From the NCBI GenBank assembly GCA_044361365.1, contig JBIKIW010000013.1, forward strand, positions 1-33,235: DNA of 33,235 bases, given 5' to 3'. Of the stretch, positions 24,381 through 31,395 are shown piece after piece. The notes beneath the pieces were generated by a model. It worked only from the letters and a program-made list of their open reading frames with translations, made no database searches and was not told the DNA's origin. Source of the DNA: JBIKIW01 sp044361365. GTDB lineage: Bacteria > Patescibacteriota > JACMRA01. A program made the translations under genes and the position numbers. Position 1 is the stretch's first letter. Each line of letters begins with the position of its first letter.

Positions 24381-24752
24381 ATGACTACAAAATTCAAAGC
24401 CATTGTCGAAAAAGGAGATCAACGAGGCAGAACCTTGGGTTTTCCAACTGCAAATTTAAAGATTGATATACATAAGCTAGACCTAAAACAAGGTATTTAT
24501 ACCTCAAAAGCTTTTTTTAATGGCAAAACTTACAAGGCTAGCACCTACATTGGGCCGTCTTCAACTTTTGGTAAAAATGAAATTTTATTTGAGGTTTATA
24601 TTCACAAATTTAACTCCGAAATATACGGAAAAGAATTGGAAGTGGAGATTTTAGAATTTGTAAGGCCACCTAAAAAATTTGATAAAATTCAGGATCTCTT
24701 GGATCAAATTGCTAAAGATATAGCTACAACTGAAAGAAAAGTTCATTTATAA
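24381..24752 (+). CDS. ribF: Riboflavin kinase (stand-alone flavokinase domain)
   Basis: Phosphorylates riboflavin to FMN. The 123 residues match the C-terminal kinase domain of bifunctional RibF/FAD synthase: GDQRGRTLGFPTANL with the G-x-P-T-A-N nucleotide/metal motif, QGIYTSKAFFNGKTYKASTYIG, FEVYIHKFNSEIYGKELEVEILEFVRPPKKF, and a closing D-Q-I-A-K-D helix. The N-terminal FMN adenylyltransferase domain is absent, so the product makes FMN but not FAD. FMN is the cofactor of PyrD. A good promoter lies just upstream, and the YgjP-like gene begins one base after the stop, so the two are probably co-transcribed. I use ribF only for the domain. Confidence 0.88.
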   Translation: MTTKFKAIVEKGDQRGRTLGFPTANLKIDIHKLDLKQGIYTSKAFFNGKTYKASTYIGPSSTFGKNEILFEVYIHKFNSEIYGKELEVEILEFVRPPKKFDKIQDLLDQIAKDIATTERKVHL

Positions 24753-24753
24753 A

Positions 24754-25392
24754 ATGAGTGATATTTTCCAATACCCTATCGTTCGTAGCAAGCGTAAAAG
24801 CCTAGCAATTGTGGTTAATTCAAGTGGGGAGGTTAGTGTAAAAGTGCCTTTAAAACTTAGTCTTGGCAAAGTCAATGAATTTGTGGCTCAAAAACAAGCT
24901 TGGATTTTAAAAACCGTGGAAAAGCAAAAGCAAAAAGATCAGCACTCACAAACGGAACTGAATTGGTTTGGTAAAAAAGACTTGAATTCTGATGAAAAAA
25001 TTATTTTAGATAAAAAAACTTTAGAGATTAGTAAGATCAAACTACAAGAATATCTAATTCCAAATCTGCAAAAATACGCCCAAGAAATGGAGCTTTATGG
25101 TCTAAAAATTAACTTGCAGCTCAGAAAATACAAAGCTAAATGGGGTTCTTGCAGTTACACTATTCACAAATTATTAGGTAAAAAACAAATTCCAAAAAAA
25201 GTGATTTTGAGATTCAACCTTCTACTTACTTTTTTTCCAACTGAAATAATCGACTATGTTCTAGTTCATGAGCTTTGTCATGTTTTTGAGGCAAATCACT
25301 CAGGTAAATTTTGGGCTTTGGTGGAAAAGTTTTACCCGGATTTTAAAAATGCCAGAAAAACCCTAAAAAAGTTTAATTTAAGGAGTTTTTAA
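24754..25392 (+). CDS. YgjP/DUF45-like metallopeptidase
   Basis: 212 residues of the WLM/SprT-like zincin group. The zinc site is YVLVHELCHVFEANHSGKFW: HELCH supplies two histidines, and the third lies in EANHS. The family's RKYKAKWGSCS stretch is also present, as is the N-terminal beta part with RSKRKSLAIVVNSSGEVSVKVP. The family is called YgjP or DUF45; some members have been reported as UTP pyrophosphatases, so the true substrate is open. It begins one base after the riboflavin kinase stop, without a visible Shine-Dalgarno, and looks translationally coupled. Confidence 0.85.
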   Translation: MSDIFQYPIVRSKRKSLAIVVNSSGEVSVKVPLKLSLGKVNEFVAQKQAWILKTVEKQKQKDQHSQTELNWFGKKDLNSDEKIILDKKTLEISKIKLQEYLIPNLQKYAQEMELYGLKINLQLRKYKAKWGSCSYTIHKLLGKKQIPKKVILRFNLLLTFFPTEIIDYVLVHELCHVFEANHSGKFWALVEKFYPDFKNARKTLKKFNLRSF

Positions 25393-25397
25393 TTCGG

Positions 25398-25681
25398 TAT
25401 ACCCATTTCACTAAACACCAACCTAACTTCAAATTGAAACTAAACTCGAAATTCCCCTTTTGATACCATAGTAGCGGTTTGGACTTGTTCCAAACGACCT
25501 TCGGGCATGACGAAAGGGGTGGCAGACTAGGCTTCCGGGGTATGTTTGTGGTAGTTATAGCTATTTCACTAACAACAGCCTAACATCAAATTGAAGCTAA
25601 GCTAAAATTCCCCTTTGCCTCGCGAAGGGGCGGACACGTTAGCGGACGGGGTAGTTTGGGGTAGTTAGCGAAACTAGTATA
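25398..25681. mobile_element. MITE-like element in two degenerate tandem copies
   Basis: Two related units (25398-25555 and 25556-25681), each with TATxxCxATTTCACTAA..., AAATTGAA.CTAA, ATTCCCCTTT and AAGGGG(T/C)GG. The outer ends form an imperfect inverted repeat (TATAC...TTTC.CTAA and TTAGCGAAA...GTATA). CCCCTT/AAGGGG forms a hairpin in unit two. In unit one the hairpin loop is enlarged by about 45 bases containing a GTAG-headed palindrome. No gene. It fills the gap between the YgjP-like gene and tag. Confidence 0.65.
25471..25497 (+). repeat. REP-like palindrome inserted in the MITE-like element
   Basis: GTAGCG head, stem GTTTGGA/TCCAAAC, loop CTTGT. It lies in the loop that separates CCCCTT from AAGGGG in unit one. 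Confidence 0.65.
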
Positions 25682-25682
25682 A

Positions 25683-26243
25683 TTACACTTCTCGGTGTCT
25701 AAAACAATCGACAGTGTGATCGTTGGTCATACCAACAGCTTGCATAAAAGCGTAGCAAATAGTAGAACCAATAAATTTAAATCCATCTTTTTTCAAGGTT
25801 TTACTCATTTTATCTGAAATCTCAGTTTTGGTAGGAACTTCGGAGAAATTTTTGAAGTTGGTTTGAATGACTTTGTGATTCACAAAAGACCAAATATAAT
25901 TATCAAAACTACCGTATTTTTGTTGGATTTCCAAAAAAGCCTTGGCATTTGTAACCACAGAATTTATCTTGAGTTTGTTTCGTATAATACCAGGATTTAA
26001 AATTAACGAATCGATTTTAGCTTGATTGTAGCTGATAATCAGGCTGGCATCAAAATTATCAAAAGCCTTACGATAGTTCTCTCTTTTGGCTAAAACTGTA
26101 TCCCAACTAAGACCCGCTTGAGCCCCTTCGAGTATCAAAAATTCAAACAAAATCTTATCATCATGAACCGGCAACCCCCACTCAGAATCGTGATAATCAA
26201 TTTCACGTTGGTTGAACTCTGACCAGCTACATCTTTTTGGCAT
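25683..26243 (-). CDS. tag: DNA-3-methyladenine glycosylase I
   Basis: Removes 3-methyladenine from DNA in base excision repair. The 186 residues align with Tag along the length: CSWSEFNQREIDYHDSEWGLP at the N-terminus (C5 and H18 as zinc ligands), ILEGAQAGLSWDTVLAKREN with the base-binding region, NPGIIRNKLKINSVV with the helix-hairpin-helix-like part, GSTICYAFMQAVGMTNDHTVDCFRH with the C-terminal His and Cys zinc ligands. Typical length. No Shine-Dalgarno is seen. It is followed downstream by the MITE-like element only two bases after the stop. Confidence 0.93.
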   Translation of the reverse strand: MPKRCSWSEFNQREIDYHDSEWGLPVHDDKILFEFLILEGAQAGLSWDTVLAKRENYRKAFDNFDASLIISYNQAKIDSLILNPGIIRNKLKINSVVTNAKAFLEIQQKYGSFDNYIWSFVNHKVIQTNFKNFSEVPTKTEISDKMSKTLKKDGFKFIGSTICYAFMQAVGMTNDHTVDCFRHREV

Positions 26244-26260
26244 ATCAAATCAAGCTATAC

Positions 26261-26416
26261 TTAATACCCGATATAAGGATTTTGAATCGCATCTAGGATT
26301 TTTTCTTGTGCATCTAAAATAAAATCGTCATCAAGCTGTCCAGTAATTTCTTGGTCTGTGCTACGAATTGTGAATTTTAGCGATATATCATTTACAGTTA
26401 GACTTTTAATATCCAT
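26261..26416 (-). CDS. Small acidic protein of unknown function
   Basis: 51 residues from ATG 26416, no recognised domain. The start overlaps the TAA of the upstream small gene (AATGGATATTAA), a coupling arrangement, so I prefer it to an ATG at 26452 that would add 12 residues overlapping the upstream frame. The sequence is acidic (GQLDDDFILDAQEKILDAIQ). It lies between tag and ftsZ, all on one strand, and may be part of the ftsZ transcript. Confidence 0.45.
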   Translation of the reverse strand: MDIKSLTVNDISLKFTIRSTDQEITGQLDDDFILDAQEKILDAIQNPYIGY

Positions 26417-26555
26417 TTCTTGGATAAACAGCCTCAATTCTACACTCACCAAATGAACCTATGTTATTAAAGAATACATGATGTGCAGTTTCAACAACTT
26501 CACTTTGGGGTTTTATATCGCTTACTTTTCTAATACTACTAGGGAATTCGTTCAT
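26406..26555 (-). CDS. Small protein downstream of ftsZ
   Basis: 49 residues starting MNEFPSSIRKVSDIKPQSE, ATG at 26555, nine bases after the ftsZ stop. It ends in a stop codon overlapping the next start. No recognised domain. An alternative is that the two small frames are one gene with a frameshift, but the stop-start overlap is tidy. Confidence 0.4.
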   Translation of the reverse strand: MNEFPSSIRKVSDIKPQSEVVETAHHVFFNNIGSFGECRIEAVYPRNGY

Positions 26556-26564
26556 AGCTAATTT

Positions 26565-27806
26565 TTACTCATCCATTTTTTTTCGTAAGAAAGCCGGGAT
26601 ATCTAGTTGGTCGTTGTCAAAGTCGGATTTTTTCTGGGTTGTTGTATTACTAGAAGTTACTGTTGGTTTATCTTCGTCTCTATCTCTGCCAAATTTTGGA
26701 GCATTGTAACCAATATTACTCGATCTAGCTTCTGAAGTAACATTTCCTGTATTTCCACTATAAGGCATTGTACTCTGCTGTTCTCTTTCTTTGGTAAAAC
26801 CAGTAGCAATTACAGTAATCTTGATTTCGTCTTGAAGATTTGGGTCGATTGAAGTTCCAAAAATAATTCTAGCTTCTGGGTCAACATGTTGATTAATGAT
26901 CGTCGCAGCTTCGTTGATCTCAAACATCGACAAATTCTTGCCGCCCTGTACATTAAACAATACTCCTCTAGCCCCATCAATACTAAGCTCCAATAACGGT
27001 GAATCAATTGCTTCTAAAGCTGCTTTTTTAGCTCTATCTTCTCCACTTCCACTTGCTCTTCCCATACCCATTAAGGCAGTTCCAGCATTGCTCATTATCG
27101 CTCGAACATCGGCAAAATCCACATTAACTTCACCTGGAACATTGATTAGGTCAGAAATACCCTGCACAGCTTGTCTAAGCACATCATCAGAAATTTTGAA
27201 GGCTTCGTACACGCTAGTTCGTTTGTCCACCATGCTCATTAATCTCTGATTTGGAACGATTATTACAGCATCTGCGTTTGCTTTTAATCTTTCAATTCCT
27301 TCTTCAGCAATTTGGCGTCTTTTTAGTCCTTCAAAATCAAACGGTTTAGTAACTACTCCTACAGTCAAAATACCAAGTCTTTTGGCAACTTCAGCAACCA
27401 CAGGAGCCGCTCCAGTTCCAGTTCCTCCTCCCATTCCAGCAGTTATGAACACCATATCTGAATCAGCAAGAGATGCTTCAATTTCAGCCATTGACTCTTC
27501 AGCTGCTTGTCTGCCTACCTCAGCACTCATTCCAGCACCAAGACCCCTAGTTACATTTGCACCCAACTGAATAATTCCATCAGCGTGAATTTGCTTTAGG
27601 ACTTGCAAATCGGTATTCATTGCCCAGAACTCAACACCTTCGAGTCCAGCTTCAATCATTCTGCGTACGGCATTACCACCTCCACCACCTACACCGATTA
27701 CTTTAATCTTGGCAGCTGGGGTTAGTTTGTTAGAGTTTGAAGAATAATCACCTCGCGATGTGTAATCTGACTTCAGATTTTTAGGAAGCATAGTGAACGT
27801 TGGCAA
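26565..27806 (-). CDS. ftsZ: Cell division protein FtsZ
   Basis: The tubulin-like GTPase that forms the division ring. The 413 residues show the GTP-binding VIGVGGGGGNAVRRM, NTDLQVL, the tubulin signature GGGTGTGAAPVVAEVAK, the catalytic T7 loop NVDFADVRAIM, and a C-terminal DIPAFLRKKMDE peptide that binds FtsA or other anchors. A short N-terminal extension (MPTFTMLPKNLKSD...) and a disordered linker (about 345-395) flank the folded core. The start ATG is at 27806. No ftsA or ftsQ is next to it, unlike in many bacteria; two tiny genes and tag follow. The upstream region to 28100 carries no gene and no clear promoter. Confidence 0.97.
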   Translation of the reverse strand: MPTFTMLPKNLKSDYTSRGDYSSNSNKLTPAAKIKVIGVGGGGGNAVRRMIEAGLEGVEFWAMNTDLQVLKQIHADGIIQLGANVTRGLGAGMSAEVGRQAAEESMAEIEASLADSDMVFITAGMGGGTGTGAAPVVAEVAKRLGILTVGVVTKPFDFEGLKRRQIAEEGIERLKANADAVIIVPNQRLMSMVDKRTSVYEAFKISDDVLRQAVQGISDLINVPGEVNVDFADVRAIMSNAGTALMGMGRASGSGEDRAKKAALEAIDSPLLELSIDGARGVLFNVQGGKNLSMFEINEAATIINQHVDPEARIIFGTSIDPNLQDEIKITVIATGFTKEREQQSTMPYSGNTGNVTSEARSSNIGYNAPKFGRDRDEDKPTVTSSNTTTQKKSDFDNDQLDIPAFLRKKMDE

Positions 27807-28104
27807 TCAGAATGAACGAAATTAATATCTAAGAGGAAGGGGTTTTTTTGTCTCTTGTCAAGATAATCTGATTTAAAACACTTGATTTAGGCTTTCCTTT
27901 GTTGTGGCGAGTATTGTTTATGGCTTATTTTAAGCTAAAGTAAATAGTCATAATTTTATAGGAAATTATATTAAAATACAATATATTGGGCATTACCAGA
28001 TATAAGATTTATTCTCAAAGCCATTTCCCGAAAAAAGTTAACCTCTATAACTAATACATCTTAAATCCAGTCTAAATTCAAGACTAATACCTACTCTAAA
28101 CAAA
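27807..28104. other. Intergenic leader of ftsZ
   Basis: About 300 bases before ftsZ, A/T-rich. On the minus strand it contains TTGACA without a good -10 at normal spacing. I see no gene, REP-like palindrome or clear RNA structure in it. Confidence 0.5.
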
Positions 28105-28124
28105 AAATCCCAGCTTTAGGCTGA
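28105..28124 (-). terminator. Hairpin terminator downstream of the structured element
   Basis: Read on the minus strand, CAGC-ctaaa-GCTG, then GGA and TTTTTTG. It would end a transcript coming from the gene at 28252-28557 through the structured element. Confidence 0.5.
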
Positions 28125-28147
28125 AAAATAATGAAATTTCACACACT

Positions 28148-28217
28148 GAGCTAGAAAACAGCGTCAAGTGCATGGCTAAGAATTTTTACAGTTTTTCAAC
28201 TGAAAGACGCTTAGCTC
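28148..28217 (-). ncRNA. Candidate structured RNA with GNRA-capped stem
   Basis: On the minus strand: GAGCTA-AGCGTC at the 5' end pairs with GACGCT-gttttc-TAGCTC at the 3' end, two 6-bp helices separated by a 6-base bulge on one side. Inside is CAGTT-GAAA-AACTG, a five-pair stem with a GAAA tetraloop, then an unpaired stretch of about 23 bases. The tetraloop reads GNRA only on the minus strand, which sets orientation. It lies 35 bases after the stop of the small secreted protein and about 25 bases before a terminator. It is either a 3' UTR element or an independent small RNA. I cannot match it to a known family. Confidence 0.4.
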
Positions 28218-28251
28218 GCCTTTTATTATTGCTTACACAGCTCACCGATCT

Positions 28252-28557
28252 TCACATCGAGATCTTTTTCTTCCAATTAACCAATTTTCCACTAATACAA
28301 TACAATTTGGTATTAATCGGCCCACCTGCAAAACTATCGTAAATAATCTTATCTTCAGGGCTTGCATACACTCCAGGCCATGTGGTTTTTTCAGTGTTAC
28401 CATTTGCTTTTTTTATAACCACGGAACTAGCTGGTACAGGTGAGGTGTGTTTTACCTTAGCTATAACTTGAGCTAGTACTTGCTCAGAGCTAACAAAGTT
28501 GATTATTAAACCCGTAAAAAGGAGTGCAAGAGGTATTTGGCTTATTCTTCTTAACAT
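28252..28557 (-). CDS. Small secreted protein of unknown function
   Basis: 101 residues with a clear signal peptide: RR, a hydrophobic core (IPLALLFTGLIINFV), and a likely cleavage after VLAQ or near residue 30. The mature part is about 70 residues with no recognised domain, one cysteine and a basic end. A good Shine-Dalgarno (GGGGAG) lies nine bases before the ATG. A candidate structured RNA and terminator follow. Expected to be exported; role unknown. Confidence 0.6.
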   Translation of the reverse strand: MLRRISQIPLALLFTGLIINFVSSEQVLAQVIAKVKHTSPVPASSVVIKKANGNTEKTTWPGVYASPEDKIIYDSFAGGPINTKLYCISGKLVNWKKKISM

Positions 28558-28566
28558 TGATTTTTT

Positions 28567-28572
28567 CTCCCC
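28567..28572 (-). promoter_or_regulatory. Ribosome binding site of the small secreted protein
   Basis: GGGGAG nine bases before the ATG at 28557. Confidence 0.55.
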
Positions 28573-28685
28573 TGAGAACTACTACTTAGCCACCATATTT
28601 AATACCCTAAATAAAAGCAATACAAATTTATTAGTTTGATATAGTTACTTTATACATCTTCTTCTATGTTCTTTTAGATTTTAGC

Positions 28686-28820
28686 GGTCGAACAAAGTCC
28701 GTTCCTTGTCAGCATTGCTCCGCATGCCTTCTCTCAATCGCCGTGGGGCTTTAAGCCCGCCTTGTTCATGCTACAACACTACGTTAGCACTTCGCTCAAT
28801 CGCCGTGGGGCTTTGACAAA
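28686..28820 (+). repeat. Tandem-unit dispersed repeat upstream of the phosphohexomutase
   Basis: Two units like those at 8336-8508, each ending in TC.ATCGCCGTGGGGCTT. The array begins GGTCGAACAAAGTCCG and ends GGGGCTTTGACAA. As at radA, the TTGACA is 31 bases before the start codon of the next gene. Confidence 0.8.
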
Positions 28821-28849
28821 ATTACCAAACAATCACTTCAAAAAACTAT

Positions 28850-30286
28850 ATGACAGACTATTTTTCCATGTTCAAAGCCTACGATATGCGAGGCACTTAC
28901 CCAAAAATCAACAAAGACGTATATTACTGGGTCGGTCGAGGTTTGATCGAAAAGATTTTTAAACCGTTGAATTTGCCAACCGAACTTGTGTTGGTGCGAG
29001 ATGCCCGTTACACCTCACCGGAGTTTTATCAGGCTTTGGTAAATGGAGTCCAAGACGCTGGTGGAAAAGCCCTTTGTTTGGGGATTACTAGCACAGATTT
29101 TTTGTATGGAGCTACCCAGTATTTCGACCTTCCTGGTGGAATCGTAACCGCCAGCCACAACCCAAAAGACGATAACGGACTCAAAATCGTAAAAGGTGGT
29201 TCAACAATGCTTGGCTTGGAAAATGGTTTGGATCTGGTGCGGGATTTTGTACTAGCAAATATTGATTCTCAAAAAATTGATTACGCCAGCTGGAAAGAAC
29301 CTGAAATAAATGAGGCTAAATTTGAGGAAGCTAAAAAATATTACATCTCAAAACTCAAAGAAGTTGGACAAATTGAGAAGGTAAATCAGCTTTTGCAGAG
29401 CCAAAATAAGAAGATCAAAGTGGCAGTTGATGCTGGAAATGGTATGGGAGGATTTGTGATGAATATTGCTAAAGATTTGTACACAAACATCGAATTTGTG
29501 GATTTATATTGGGAATTGGACGGAAATTACCCAAATCACCCGGCTGACCCACAAAACTTTGAAAACATGAAAGATTTGCAAAAAGTGATTGCTGACAACA
29601 AGGACATTGCCTTTGGTTTTGCTTTTGATGGAGACGCTGATAGAGTCTTTTTTGTTGATGAAAATGCCAAAATCGTGCAAGGAGATTTTTTGGTAGCCTT
29701 TTTTGCCAAGAGTCTTTTGGAAGCTTATTTTGCAAAACCTAAACCAAATTTGGAACCAGCTGTGGTCTATATTCAACCTGGTAGCCGTTCTGTAACCGAG
29801 GCTATCGCTGAAGCTGATGGAGTAGCCATTCCTTCCAAACAAGGTCATACCAGTATCAAGGCAAAAATGGAGCAATACAAAGCAGTTTATGGAGGTGAAT
29901 TTTCGGGTCATCACTACTTTGCCGACTTTGGATTTATGGATTCAGGAGCTTTGGCAGCCGTTTTGATGATCAAAATCTTGGTTTTGGAAGACCGCAAGTT
30001 GTCAGAAATTTTTGCTAAACTAAACAATTCTTACTTTATCAGCGACTTACAAGCCATGAAGCTGCCTGAAGGTGTGGACTTTGAGCAGGTAAAAGCTAAG
30101 CTTAAAAAAGCCTATCCAGATGGAAATTACAGCGAAATGGACGGTTTGAGCGTATTTTATCCAGATTGGAAATTCAGTATTCGCCCAAGCAACACCGAGC
30201 CAGTAGTCAAATTTATCGTAGAAACCAGGGTTACTAATACAGTTGATGAAAAGCTAGCTAGATTATTGGAGGTTTTGAAGAGTTAG
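28850..30286 (+). CDS. Phosphomannomutase/phosphoglucomutase
   Basis: Interconverts sugar 6-phosphates and 1-phosphates for glycan precursor synthesis. The 478 residues have the four loops of the alpha-phosphohexomutase family: active serine in TASHNPKDDNGLKIVKGG (near residue 100), metal loop DGDADRVFFVDE (near 255), sugar-binding GGEFSGHHYF (near 350), and phosphate-binding RPSNTEP (near 448). GEFSGH with RPSNTEP favours the dual-specificity PMM/PGM (ManB/AlgC-type) group. Start ATG 28850; MTDYFSMFKAYDMRGTYP gives the usual F-x-x-Y-D-x-R-G. It is convergent with the next gene, six bases apart. The product may feed the WecA-like pathway. Confidence 0.93.
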   Translation: MTDYFSMFKAYDMRGTYPKINKDVYYWVGRGLIEKIFKPLNLPTELVLVRDARYTSPEFYQALVNGVQDAGGKALCLGITSTDFLYGATQYFDLPGGIVTASHNPKDDNGLKIVKGGSTMLGLENGLDLVRDFVLANIDSQKIDYASWKEPEINEAKFEEAKKYYISKLKEVGQIEKVNQLLQSQNKKIKVAVDAGNGMGGFVMNIAKDLYTNIEFVDLYWELDGNYPNHPADPQNFENMKDLQKVIADNKDIAFGFAFDGDADRVFFVDENAKIVQGDFLVAFFAKSLLEAYFAKPKPNLEPAVVYIQPGSRSVTEAIAEADGVAIPSKQGHTSIKAKMEQYKAVYGGEFSGHHYFADFGFMDSGALAAVLMIKILVLEDRKLSEIFAKLNNSYFISDLQAMKLPEGVDFEQVKAKLKKAYPDGNYSEMDGLSVFYPDWKFSIRPSNTEPVVKFIVETRVTNTVDEKLARLLEVLKS

Positions 30287-30291
30287 TAATT

Positions 30292-31131
30292 TTAAAGACT
30301 GTACTCAATTTCAAACGGTTTATCTCTAACTTTTTGAGTCTTAATTTTATTCTGTAGTTTTTTGATTGCATGTGAAAGAATAGGGTCGTTTTTGCAATAC
30401 TTGATAAGTTCGGGACTAGGCTCGATTATGCTATAACATTGAGTTTCGTTTGCACTGGTAATAAGAGTTAATCCATACTCCCCACCCGAGTTAAAAATAC
30501 TCCAAAGATCTCCATTGCTTGAATAACATAAGGGAACATCTTGATATTTCTGAAGTATGACACTTTTTGATACTGAAATTTGTACATTTTCGCCATGAAT
30601 CTTATGTACAGTATAGCCACTACTTTCATAGTCTTTAACTAATCCAAAAGATGGATCTACCACTATAAATTCATCTAAAAAACTCGAATCATATTGACCC
30701 GCACTAATTTCCAGAGATCCGTCAATATTTACATTACTTTTTTCAGAGACTAGCAAAAAATTGTGTGCAGACCCTTCGTTTGCAAAATATCCGTTTACCC
30801 CATTACGACCTCCGTCCCAACCTACACACCTTAAAAGTATTTTAATATGTTTATAAGTAGTGTGTCTATTTTTATTAATTTCTTTAAATAAAGCATTCGA
30901 CAGCTCTAAACAAGACCCTGCATTTAGGTAGCTAGGATTTCGGTAAAAATTGGTTAACAAATAAGACCCATCAATTGAGTTATAGGTTATCTCACCTTTT
31001 GGAGATAAAAAATTTAACTGATTATATCGAATTCGTTTCATTCTTTCCTTCAAAAAATCAATCGTTTCAGCAAATGAACCTGGCTCTTTTTCGGGTAAGA
31101 TTAAACCTTTAGGTCTTTCAAACTTTTCCAT
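30292..31131 (-). CDS. Protein with a Cys-His-Asp arrangement like transglutaminase/papain folds
   Basis: 279 residues, soluble, no signal peptide. NAGSCLELSNALF (C74 at the start of a helix), SAHNFLLVSE (H123 at the start of a strand) and FIVVDPSFG (D159) fall in the order and local context of the transglutaminase-like catalytic triad. In that fold C sits after G-x at a helix start, H precedes a strand, and D is in V-D-P/T. The motif set is suggestive, not proof. The C-terminal 100 residues have no recognised domain. Start ATG 31131. Substrate and role unknown; it faces the phosphohexomutase and shares no operon. Confidence 0.5.
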   Translation of the reverse strand: MEKFERPKGLILPEKEPGSFAETIDFLKERMKRIRYNQLNFLSPKGEITYNSIDGSYLLTNFYRNPSYLNAGSCLELSNALFKEINKNRHTTYKHIKILLRCVGWDGGRNGVNGYFANEGSAHNFLLVSEKSNVNIDGSLEISAGQYDSSFLDEFIVVDPSFGLVKDYESSGYTVHKIHGENVQISVSKSVILQKYQDVPLCYSSNGDLWSIFNSGGEYGLTLITSANETQCYSIIEPSPELIKYCKNDPILSHAIKKLQNKIKTQKVRDKPFEIEYSL

Positions 31132-31260
31132 AAATTATAGTAAATAGTTGTAAGTATATCACAGCTTTGAATTGTAATCAAATTAAAATCACCTTTCACT
31201 ACAATTTAATCTTTACAGCTGGTTGCCTTTAGTAAAAAAATATGCTTTAGGATTGAGTAC

Positions 31261-31395
31261 ATGTCTGAATTAGGTTCAAACTCAATTAACCCAGAAAAAC
31301 CTATTATCCTAGCTACAAAAATTCTAGCTCCATTTATAGCAGCAATTTCGACAGAGGGGAAAACAGGTAAAAATTGCCTGAAGCAAGATTATTAA
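31261..31395 (+). pseudogene. 5' part of a frame-broken coiled-coil gene
   Basis: 44 residues from ATG 31261 (MSELGSNSINPEKPIILATKI...), with a hydrophobic stretch ILAPFIAAIS. It ends at TAA 31393. Adding one A to the A5 tract at 31369-31373 would join this frame to the next frame (31374-31958), giving ...GKTGKKLPEARLLNANLQ. It is thus read as the true N-terminus of the coiled-coil gene. No Shine-Dalgarno is seen at this ATG. Confidence 0.5.

Noticed and set aside
26896..27249. Open frame antisense to ftsZ
   Set aside because: Shadow of the strongly conserved ftsZ frame.
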